Positions 1-9,260 of a stretch of DNA of 64,000 nucleotides are shown in pieces (position 1 is the stretch's first letter; every line of letters begins with the position of its first letter). The stretch covers positions 108,726,417 through 108,790,416 of the forward strand of contig CM023449.1 of NCBI GenBank assembly GCA_013339765.2. The letters are read 5' to 3'. The notes under the pieces were generated by a model, which had not been told where the DNA came from, made no database searches, and saw nothing but the letters and a program-made list of their open reading frames with translations. This DNA is from Haemaphysalis longicornis (lineage: Eukaryota > Arthropoda > Arachnida > Ixodida > Ixodidae). A program made the translations under genes and the position numbers.

Positions 1-280
1 GTCGTGGACAAAATTACCATTTCAGTTTGGGCAAAGGGGTGCACATCAATCGGTATAGCTTTCGCTGGGCTTTATCTGCCAAAAGAACGTCGCCCCTGGC
101 TAGCATTTTTTTTCTACACTCCACACTTATTGCCAGAAGTTGAGCGGTCAAGTCTGTAGGCGGCCGTCACGCAGTATTTGTTGTATACCGAAAATAGATA
201 ATGAGCCAACTTCATTATGACTGTTTTCAGGAAATTGTTATACTTAGCGGGATATGACCTTCATGATATGTAAAGCGCCG

Positions 281-349
281 ACAGACGATACACAGAAGAG
301 GACAACACGAGCGCTCGTGTTGTCTGTCCTCTTTTTATTTATCGTCTGT
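281..349. repeat. Near-palindromic inverted repeat with perfect 24-bp core
   Basis: The core 301-324 is a perfect 24-bp palindrome (GACAACACGAGC and its complement). Outer arms 281-290 and 340-349 are perfect 10-bp complements, and agag/ctct-type sequence between them also pairs with small bulges, so about 69 bases can fold into one long hairpin. An open frame (254-646) runs through the palindrome on + and another (244-534) on -, but neither resembles a known protein and both probably exist by chance. It may be the core of a foldback or MITE-like element; no flanking target duplication was identified. Confidence 0.75.
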
Positions 350-2016
350 CTGTACTTTAAACATGAATCAGGTCTAAGTAGCTCAACTTTCCGTATGACA
401 TCTCTCATGGGGATAAACCTCGATTCGCGACGTGCAAGACAGAAACCGTCATACTTGGAACTTGAGGCCGACAAATTGAAGCCCCCTTTGAAAACGCCAG
501 ATCGTAATTGTGATGCTCGCATCCGCAGGTACAAACTAAGGAACCGTTATTACTCTTGCGCTGTCTTGTGCCCCAGTCCTGCAAGCATTACCTACTTGCC
601 CAAGTCCGTACTCTTGAGACTGAAGTGCGTTTTTAGGACCCCATAACATATGCGTCCCTGTTTAAGCACCTCTCATCCGCTCACTTCAACTCAGCAGTTG
701 CTTTTCTCCTACGAAGTCATAATGGAAATGCACTCCTCTGGAAAGCCTCTTGGGGGTCGTTAAACTACACAAACCTCTCATAACGCAAAGCGTCCCACGT
801 ACGTTTTTTTGCCAATGCTGCATGCGCATGGCGCATACCATTCAGGCCGTAATGGCACTGGCACTCTATTTCTGTTGTTTACTGCCACCTAGGGCATGGC
901 CTCAATATTCGAGTTTGGTATTAAAACTTTGATTTTCCAATTTAGTTGAATATAAAAGTATATAAACCGAAACATGTTAGAATTGCCCATGTAACCAGCT
1001 TGAATTGAAGCTAACGTTGAAGTAGTTGGCTATCACTCGAAAAATGAAGTACACAAATTTATTTCCATGTCCTTGTTTTCTTCTTTTTTCTCACTCTGGG
1101 GTAGACACAGCCTGGTGTATACACAGGAAAAAGTTCTTTTCGGTGCCTACATTACGAACGTAGCAAAAGACTTGCATGCAAAACTTAGCTACCGCTATAC
1201 CATATTGACACAGGGAATATGCTGCCTGCTGTAGCAACAACAGAATGTGCGCTTGATTCCCAGTAATGCCCAGAATGTTTTTTGATTGAAGCGGAAACAG
1301 TTCTCGGCCGTGTACCCTATAACAAATATTTTTGCCGTGTTCGAGTGACTATAAAGAGCTGAGCCCAAAAGGATGTGTTTCTGAGGGTAAACTCGTATGT
1401 CTTTTGTGTTGAGTTTGTGAATAACGCTGCACATTCCACAAGTTGCGGCCTGTTTCTACTGAAGAGTATTTGTATACCACGAAGATGTTTACAGGGCATC
1501 GAAAATATTATTCCCAAGAATGTGTAAAAAAGCCTGTGTAGACTGCACGTACGGAAGTCCCCATGATATTTTTGATGTTGTCGTAGGGTGAGGTGGGTAT
1601 GTCATGGTGTAACATGGCAAATTACATTGCAAGGAAAGCATGGTGCTCACAAAACAGAGCAGCAAGCAAACAGAATGGGATTACCACGACGTGTTACGCT
1701 TCATGTTAAGGATCAAAAGACAGTGGAAATTCTACCCGAAGATTCCGTGCACGGAACTTCCACCTGCGATAAGAGAAGCGACACATTGAGGGACAAGAAA
1801 TGAAGTTAGGTCACACATGTCGTTAACGTGAGCCCAGATCTGAGGTGACATATTGTTGCAGCCAGAATCTTTCAGGAGATGTGCGATGGGTTAGGCAATT
1901 CAGTGCTTGTATTTTGCAAGGATTGGCGTGGTAAAGTCGATTTGCATGGAGAGGATAATATTTTAGTCACTCATTGTTGCAGTTACTGCAGTTCCATTTT
2001 TTAGACTAAGCTACCC
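350..2016. other. No recognisable gene
   Basis: Only short, mutually overlapping open frames are present, with no motif I recognise, no tandem structure and no transposon terminus. Treated as unannotated intergenic or intronic DNA. Bases 1-280 are equally uninformative. Confidence 0.5.
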
Positions 2017-2082
2017 TGGGCGAGGTGGAGCAGTTTCGCGTGGACCTTGAAGGGCCGTGCTACGCAAAGCGCGAGGAGCATT

Positions 2083-2190
2083 GGATTGTATCGGATTCTG
2101 TTTGCGTTCGGATTGGATTCGGATTGAATCTATTGGATTGAATTGGAAGAAATTAAATTGTATTAGATTGGATTGGAAATCCAATCCAAT
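2083..2190 (+). repeat. Degenerate (GGATT)n pentanucleotide array
   Basis: Imperfect units of ggatt, with attgg, gaatt and gtatt variants, run for roughly 105 bases. The array starts directly after a gcgcgaggag module of the host repeat and ends at a short self-complementary aatccaatccaattgg block near 2177. Confidence 0.8.
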
Positions 2191-2397
2191 TGGAGCACGG
2201 GTGTGCAGAGAATTGGGTCTGCACATTCGCCGGTCTGCGCATTCTAGAGGAGTGACGTCATGGCCGCGGCAGATGCACTGGCGCTGGCGCGTGCCCAGCT
2301 GTGCGCCTCTGTTGCGCAGATCCAAGTCTAACGGTGCACCGGAGCCGCGTAATAGCCGTTTCGCGTGGCTCCGAGGAGTTTCGCATGCGCGAGGTGT

Positions 2398-2512
2398 AGT
2401 GACTGGACTGGACAGAACCGGACTGGACTGTACTAGACTGGACTGGATGGGGTTGGAGTGGACTGGACTGGACTGAACTAGATTGAATTGGATTGGATTG
2501 TATTGGAAATCG
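2398..2512 (+). repeat. Degenerate (GGACT)n then (GGATT)n pentanucleotide array
   Basis: Units of ggact grade into ggatt toward the 3' side, so the two pentamers differ by a C/T change within one array. It starts right after gcgcgaggtgtagtgac, the same module that precedes the first array. Confidence 0.8.
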
Positions 2513-2939
2513 TTTTAGTAGCAGTAAGCATGATAATGAGCTAATCCTAGACAACCAGGAAACCTAAGAATGACCAGCTGAACGTTCGCTCACGCTACGT
2601 ATATCCTGGCATAGCCGAGCTGAGCCAATGTTAATTTTTTCAGCTGGCGCTCGTATGTTAGTGTTACACTATGCGGTCTCTGTGTTCGGTACTCGCTTTT
2701 CTCGCGCGTAGATTGGACTCAGGATTGATGTGTCTGGTATTGAATTCACTTCTATGCAAGGTATTATGTTTTGTGGTCGAGGTGCTGCTGGTATTTTAGT
2801 CTGACTGCATGTATCATCGCCTATGTATTTTATTAGAATTATACTGCCCTGTTGTGACGTTGTGGGAAGTAACTATCGTGCTTCGCTGCTTATAGTAGCT
2901 CTACCTGTAGGGTGAGTTTGTGTGTGGAATTCTGTAGCA

Positions 2940-3640
2940 CAGTGAAGTTCGTTAATTCGAAGTTCAATAATTGGAATTTATGGATATTTTGAAGTTTCCG
3001 TGAGTTGGTTTGGTGAAGTCTTCGTAGAAGTGTATGAATAAAAGAGCCCGTAATTGGAACACTCTTATGCTCCGCTAGGGATAATTGGAACTACGCGCCG
3101 CTGCGCCGGAGCCCTGGCGACTGGCGCAAGACCAGAAAAACGCACCCTGTGGCTACACATGGGGCTGTATAAAACGGTGAAGGCTATACACTATAAAACT
3201 AATGTAAATTCCACATGGGGGGGTGTTATAAAAGACGCATTCTTTGCGAACTCTTTCGATGAGAACGCGAATAGGGTGGCGCGTGTGGCGTGGCGACAGA
3301 CGAGGGAATCGTTTCAAAGGACAGAATCCCAGAACCTGTAGCCGCCAATGACGACATGGAGGACGACGATGAATGATAGAGTTGCCATTCGCTCAGTAGT
3401 CACGGCTGCATCACATTCCGCCAGTGTTTTCTCAAGCTATAAGGCGAAGCTGAGGCTTTCCGCTACATTTATTGTTTTGAGCAAAAAGTGATGAGTGTCG
3501 CCTTTAGCACAAGAAGCCAGGCCGCAATCACTGGCTTTTCCAAGCATCAAAGTGTTGTCCTGTCCTACCGCTTCCCAGTGGCAGTGTACTGTTGCTATTC
3601 TTCTGTTTGAGAGGTTCGAACTTTTATTAATCCGAATTTA
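2940..3640 (+). mobile_element. Decayed pogo/Tigger-like DNA transposon (tentative)
   Basis: The first 190 bases, rich in gttaattcgaa-type motifs and ending in a gcgcc/ggcgact block, align with 13692-13872, which establishes a dispersed repeat. Between about 3200 and 3380 the broken translation contains a tryptophan-centred stretch (TWGGVIKDAFF) and, in another frame, an acidic tail (EPVAANDDMEDDDE), both reminiscent of the C-terminus of pogo/Tigger DDE transposases. A ttcgaac/aattcgg motif recurs near 3613-3645 and may be the far end. No catalytic residues are preserved. The repeat relationship is seen; the superfamily is inference. Confidence 0.4.
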
Positions 3641-5055
3641 AATGTTATTGAAACTTAAAACCTTGCACTGGGAATTAACAAGCTTTTACTGTAATTGTAG
3701 GTGTATAAAGAATATTGCGGCGATCCATGTATGGGTTTGTTTATTTATTGTTTGTTTGTACTGCTGGGCCCCGCCCGTCTCTGTTATCTGCTGTCCCCAG
3801 CGAAGCGCGTGTTCCATTCTTGATTTTGATGCCGCACCGGCTATCTCATTCAGATAAGGTGACTGTTTCACCCTAACGTCACTTGCCTAGAATAATCTTC
3901 TTTTATCGACAATGTTCTGAATGTAAATTGACGGTTCGACAAACACTGGCGCCGAAAGATAAAAAGCCTGCAGAGCAGACGCTGCGGTATTCGATTCGTC
4001 GACACTCGCCTAGGCACGTCATTTAGTTGACTGCTGCTCCGCCGCCTCTGTATTCTTTGAGTTGTTAGGGGAGCACAAGTTCACTCCAATAAACTCGTTA
4101 TACCTTCGAGTCAACTGCGTCATCTTTGGCTGCGTGACAACATTACAGGATCAGTTGTGCGACATATTCGGTGGAGAATAACATATTCCTTTGTTCCCCA
4201 CAGAGAATGTGCACGTCGTAATGTTAATTACGCGTAATTCTCGAATATAAAGAGACTAACGTTCTGTGAGCTCTTTTTTTTTCAAGGCTTCTCTGTGTCG
4301 CTGAATTAGGGGTGGCTTTTTGGTTTCACGAAGAATCGCACTAAGTTAGCACCGAAGCATGGACACATCAATACTGAAACTAATTGATTGGTTATGTCTG
4401 TCCAGCACTTGAAATAAAAACAAACCTAACAGGATGGACATTTTAGATTACTTGCCCATATACAATAAAAGTACCGCGTTTATTCTGAAGCAACCAGCCA
4501 TACATTTTAGGTGCTAAATTAGTTACAGCATGATTTCACGGGCATCTGCAAGGACGCCGTTTTTACAGGCGCTTGGGCATGAGCCTCGAGGTTAATAATA
4601 CCGGCACAAGGAAATAAATAAGACGTATGCGTGAACATGGGCATGTATTAGTGGAAGCGTAATCGGGGCACATCTATTAACCGCACACACCAATAAGAAA
4701 AGTTGGCAGCTCCTTAAGGATGGTGTTCGGTGTGCATATGGCATTGTGAATAGTAAATTTGGAACTTCAAGGGCGAGGAAGCCTTTATGTAGAAATCTGA
4801 GTTCTGATGTTACCGTGAATGCGTATTCGATGCTTTAAAAAATTCTCACCATGCCCACCCGATCCAGAATTTCCCCAGCAGGCTACTCTAGTTGGGTTTC
4901 CAGCCGCAGGTGCAATAAAGATGGCGCAACTTGAAATGCCTCAGTGCGCTAAGATTTAAAACTGCACCACCAGGCTTAATATAAAGTGGTGCATATGCGA
5001 ATGGCCTTAGGCACGCCTGCTGTGTGAGGCCCCAAAGTGTTCTAGTTTATTTTTT
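3641..5055. other. No recognisable gene
   Basis: Mostly AT-rich unique-looking sequence with short overlapping frames only. A gtttgtttatttattgtttgtttg low-complexity run lies near 3736. No transposon motif was seen. Confidence 0.5.
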
Positions 5056-6010
5056 GATGCGTAGCATTCTGTGCTACAGCCAGGACAGTGAAACGCACTG
5101 CATTTCCAGAAAAATGAAGATATCGTGGAAGTTCCAAATGTAATCGCTATATAATGACGTAAATAAAGATAACTGGTCGCGGGATATTTCTAAAAACAAA
5201 AAAAATGAAGAAAAATATAAATGATTACAGAAAAGGGCGAACCGTGTAACGCCCTGCATCTCCACAATATAGCAGATTTCACGAAAGTTCCCAATGTCAT
5301 CGTTGTAATAACGTAAATGGAGATAATTGGTCCAAGAAAATTTTGAAAAACTAAAAAAAAATAAAATAATTTTAAAATTACGCAAAATAAAACGTATACC
5401 ACATGCCATTTCCACAATAATGCAGATTTCACAAAAGTTCAACCGTTAATGGTTATAATAGTGTTAATTGGAGATTATTGGTTTAACGAACGTTTGAAAA
5501 TCTAAAAATAGAAAAAGAAAAATATAAAATAATCACGGAAAACGGGAGACCGTGTAACGCCCTGCATTTCCAAAATGATTCAGATTTCGCTAAAGTTCCA
5601 AATGTAATCGATGTAATAATGCAAAAGGAGATAATTAGTCAAAGGAAGTTTTGAAAAAAAAATATTTAAAAATACAGAAAATGCCAAACATACCTCGTGC
5701 CATTTCTACCATAACAGGAATTTTTCTAATATTTCACCTGTAATCTTTATAATAGCGTAAATAAATATAATTGGTCGAGCGAAATTATAAACAAACGAGA
5801 AAAATAGGAATTATAATAAATAATTTCTGTAAATTGCGAAACGTGTATCGCCATGAATTTCCATAATAATGAAGATTTGGCAAAAGTTTCAACTGTAATC
5901 GTTATAATAGCGTAATTGGGTATAATTGGTCATACAGGATATAGAAAAAAAAACAATTTGGCTGGAAAAAACTCACACTCAAGTCAGGCGGCATAGAATG
6001 CTACGCATTT
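5056..6010. mobile_element. Element with inverted ends and about 150-bp internal tandem monomers
   Basis: The left end 5056-5074 and right end 5991-6010 are inverted complements (atgcgtagcattct and a tgc block, one mismatch in about 18 bases). Between them lie about six diverged monomers, recognisable by a cgtgtaacgccctgca block (near 5088, 5243, 5390, 5550, 5690, 5842; spacing about 140-160 bases), then a cagatttc block, an aaatgtaatcgttataata block and an A-rich tract. Because 150 is a multiple of three, minus-strand frames stay open across monomers and repeat the peptide EMQGVTRF, but these frames are low-complexity and I do not call a gene. Related monomers lie at 50.75 and 58.6 kb. It could be a non-autonomous DNA transposon that captured or generated a satellite. 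Confidence 0.65.
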
Positions 6011-7761
6011 GTAGATAATGCTCTTAATTTCAACACATGTTTTTTGTTTTGATTTCGTGTAATTGTAACGCTGCGTGTCGTCATGCAGTGTTGTCCTGTT
6101 TTTAGAGGGAAAAATGATAGCGCGGAATATATCGTTCATGATAAATATGCGCTACTATAGAGGAAAAAATATAGAACCGGGATTCTGTGGCAGCGATGTC
6201 GGCAAAGTGCCTGGTTAACCTCACGGGCATGTGCATTTGCTTTCATGCACGAAAATGAACCAAAAACTCTGTCTGCACGGGCCACACATCAATTCACCAC
6301 ATTTCTGTAAACTAGAACCAGGACACACACGTTTTGGCACCTGTTTCATTGAAGAACTAAGAGCCTTATAAAATTACCGAACTTCTTAGAAGTCCTCGAA
6401 ATCGCAGGAACCCAAAGGTACTACTCCTAATATTCCGTTTTATTTCCACTGATTGTATTCAATATTAAACACTAACAACGTTGTGCTTTGTTTCCGGTCT
6501 TAAAATTGAACGAAAATCGTTGCTACAGAGAGCAAAACCCGTTTCCTATGCTTTTGTATACGCCATTACGCTATCACAAACGCAATTTGCAGCGTATTGT
6601 GATCAAACGGGAAAACTATTTTTAAGTCAATTAACCTTCAAAGAATTCGTGTTTTGTCTGCTTCCAAGGGCTTGTCACTGAAGAAATCTAAAGAAAGAAA
6701 CATTGTAAAGAAATGCTGAAAAATTTATATGACGAAGGCAACCCCGAAATGAGATAAGAGAACAGAAGGCATAGTATTCAGCTTTGCAGCTTCATATGCA
6801 ACACAACAATAAGCTTTCAATGACGACGTTCAGTAACTCAACCGATATCACTCTTAATTCCTAACGTGCGATACCGAAGAATCACTGTGAGCAATATGCT
6901 GTATGCGCGTAAGGCAAACTGAGTTGTTAAGAATCACTGTGTTGGTATGTGATTACCCTGAAGGGTTTAAAGTGCCGTGCTTCTTGCCAAATGCATACTA
7001 GTTTTAAAGAGTTATCTGGGAAAGGACAAATTTTCTTGCAGGTTGTTGTGGCTACCCTGAAAAATCGGCGCCACCTTATCTGAAGAATTCCGCATGTTTT
7101 AGTTTATAACATAATTGGACAAATGTAAGCCGACATTCAAGAAGGGAGATCGGCGTGGACATGCGACAGACCGATGTAAAACCAGCAGGCTTTGCTGTCT
7201 GACGTGTTGGTCCGGTATCTGCCATTCGAAGTGCAATGACATTGGTTCATGTGCCGTGGGAATAACCTTGTAAATTGGCTGCCTACTTGGGGATTTATAA
7301 TGAATAGTGTGTCACACTATGTGTGTCCCACTACTGCTGGCAGCTTTTGGCAGTTTTTTTTTTTCAATGAGTGGTTCAAAGTAGAGATGAGCCAGCATTG
7401 GAACGTCTGCTCCACAGCGGTGTGCTACCGTAGCAGAGTGTCTGTCTACGAGGTCATTGTCAAGAATTCCGCTGCGTCCCGGAGCCAAGCAAATTGTCAT
7501 GGTCTGCTTTATCGCATACGTCAACGTTATCTGTTTGATCGTCTGGTTGAACACCACACTCCTACTTATTTTACATCTGCCCAACGCTATCACTAACCTC
7601 AAGGAGTTTGTAGATGTATTGAATTGGTGTTTTCGCCCGTGCTATGTGTGCTGCTGCTAATGTAGCATGCGCCTCAAGCGTAAATATCCTGGCGTGTTTT
7701 TTGTGTCCTCGTCATAGTTAACGGGGGAGTTTGTACAGCGCATATCGCAGAAGCGGCAGAC
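6011..7761. other. No recognisable gene
   Basis: Short open frames only (longest 7249-7596 on + and 7312-7602 on -, which overlap each other on opposite strands). A weak zinc-knuckle-like stretch near 7130-7235 is discussed among the rejected items. Nothing else is supported. Confidence 0.5.
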
Positions 7762-7763
7762 TT

Positions 7764-8712
7764 AAGGCACATTCCCACTGGCGATTTGCCTCGTCGCGCG
7801 ACGGCGCGCCTCGCGCGATGAGGCCTTGAGGTGGTGTTCGCACTTGCGATGAGCGTTGATGCGACTGCGTTCAGCGCAGCTGCTTCCGACTTGTACGACC
7901 TCGTTGGTGCGTCAACCATTCGCAGTCAAAGAAAATGATGTTACGCGACAAAAGCAGGTAGAAATCAAACTAAAACACATGCTACTAACCTGGAGCAATG
8001 CCGAAAGCATTTGCAGGTTGCGGGAGGAGCAGAAAATAACAAACTCAAGAAGGCTCTTCTCAACATATTATTGCACGATGAAATGCACACGCTTGCTTTC
8101 ACGCCACAAGACCCGCATCACGGCCCACAAATGTCGCTTCTTTTCACAGGCGCAAAGTTCTGACGCCTCCGAACTCTACGCGTGTTTACCAGTCGCCGAT
8201 AGAACGAAGAGGCTGCAAGTCAACCTACCGTCTCGCTGTCCACCTAGCTCTATACGATGATTACTTGCTTTTGCAATCCATACACGCTTCTCCACACTGA
8301 TGAGTTCCACGCTATTCGTTGATTTGTGCATGCGTACGCTGAAGCCACTGACCAAAGAACCGATGCACACGGGAAGTTGCTTGCCGGCCCGACCCGGCGG
8401 ATACAGCGATAGCGGGCCGAGCGCCTGGCCGAGCGAGCCAGCGGCGGTGGCGGCGGCGGCTCGTCCTCGCCCGCCCGCCCGCAGCGTTTGCATACCGGAT
8501 GTAAAGAGACATTTCGTTTCCGGCTACGTCAGCCTACTCCGCGGCCATGATTGGCTTAGCTGTTTTGCGGGGCCGTCACGCGACGAAGGAATTCGGACCG
8601 AGAGTGATCTGCTCCGCCGTGGCAAAGCGATGAAAAGCGACGGCCGGCTCGTCGCTTTGCGACGTCGCTTTTCGTCGCGCGACGAGGCGAATCGCCAGTG
8701 GGAATGTGCCTT
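7764..8712. mobile_element. 949-bp GC-rich DNA-transposon-like element with 40-bp terminal inverted repeats
   Basis: Bases 7764-7803 and the reverse complement of 8673-8712 match at 39 of 40 positions; the tip reads aaggcacattcccactggcg. TTAA (7762-7765) at the left and TTCA (8711-8714) at the right could be a decayed TTAA target duplication, as used by piggyBac- and Kolobok-type elements, but other target lengths are possible. The interior is much richer in CpG than the flanks, with a (GGC)n-like tract near 8440-8480. Overlapping frames of 105-149 codons (7856-8260 +, 8300-8749 +, 8176-8493 -) show no transposase motif, so I read it as non-autonomous. Confidence 0.75.
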
Positions 8713-8956
8713 CAGGGGCAACCTTATAAAAAGCTGTGTAAAATTGTAAAATTCGTTGCCTTGGAGCATCTTGTTCGTAAATTCTCTTCAAAGATTTGTC
8801 GCACATGACAGCTACTGCCCTTTCGAGTCACCGTTATGTAGTACGTACGCATGTAGCGCCATCTCAAGTAGTCGATTATGGAACAACGGCCCATTTTCAG
8901 TAACTTTTTCTTTGTTATTTCAGTTATAGCGCAATTTTCATTGTACCCTTGAACGA

Positions 8957-9041
<85 letters not shown>

Positions 9042-9045
9042 GTGA
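8957..9045 (+). repeat. (ATTG)n microsatellite, SINE tail
   Basis: About 22 near-perfect units of attg, with one agtg interruption near the right end. It is the 3' tail of the adjoining minus-strand SINE. Confidence 0.95.
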
Positions 9046-9260
9046 TTGATGGGCCAAAGCTACACCTATGACATGAGGCATGTCGTTGTGGAGGGCTCCG
9101 GTTTAACTTCGACGACCCGGGCATCTTTCGCGCCATGATTTCGACGCAATGGCCTTTTCGTTTTTCGCATTCATCTGAAAATCAGCCCCTACGGCCGGGA
9201 TTCAAACCTTGTGCTTTGGTCAGCAGCCGAACGCCTTAGCCACTGAGGCACCGAAGCTGT
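8957..9260 (-). mobile_element. tRNA-derived SINE with (CAAT)n tail
   Basis: Read on the minus strand, the head near 9260-9185 has a pol III A-box-like cagtggctaaggcg and a B-box-like ggtttgaatcc, as in a tRNA gene. A body shared with the copies at 21.1, 50.4 and 59.4 kb follows (agatgcccgggtcgtc..., ggagccctccac...), then a tetranucleotide tail at 9045-8957. The layout resembles the tRNA-derived SINEs of ixodid ticks (Ruka-like); that name is from memory and unverified. Confidence 0.8.

Larger units (their letters stand above)
2017..2640 (+). repeat. Dispersed complex repeat, copy 1, expanded by pentamer arrays
   Basis: This segment aligns with the reverse complement of 24137-24600. Shared blocks include the start (gagcagtttcgcgtgg near 2030), the palindrome TGACGTCA (2253-2260 here, 24518-24525 there), an agcagtaagcatg block near 2520 and the accagctgaac block near 2573. 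A GC-rich module of the form ttcgcgtgg...gcatgcgcgagg occurs about three times here (near 2034-2083, 2215-2260 and 2363-2403), but once in the other copy. Two pentamer arrays interrupt the unit. No terminal repeats or coding capacity were recognised, so its class is unknown. Confidence 0.7.

Noticed and set aside
254..646. 130-codon + frame spanning the palindrome
   Set aside because: It reads through an inverted repeat, has a mirror frame on the other strand and no recognisable domain; palindromes often create such frames.
7130..7235. Zinc-knuckle-like translation (GDRRGHATDRCKTS followed by further Cys residues)
   Set aside because: Resembles a gag or LINE ORF1 knuckle, but the first Cys pair is missing, the frame is short and no neighbouring element sequence supports it.
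8300..8749. 149-codon + frame and its minus-strand counterparts
   Set aside because: Lies in CpG-rich DNA inside the inverted-repeat element, where stop codons are rare; no transposase motif.
8957..9045. CRISPR-like or protein-coding repeat from the (ATTG)n array (poly SINQ/INQS frames)
   Set aside because: A simple tetranucleotide microsatellite; the frames are an artefact of the repeat and there are no spacers.
9185..9260. tRNA gene candidate from A and B box motifs
   Set aside because: The promoter-like boxes belong to a tRNA-derived SINE: the body and tetranucleotide tail follow and the cloverleaf cannot be completed. The same applies at 21.1, 50.6 and 59.5 kb.
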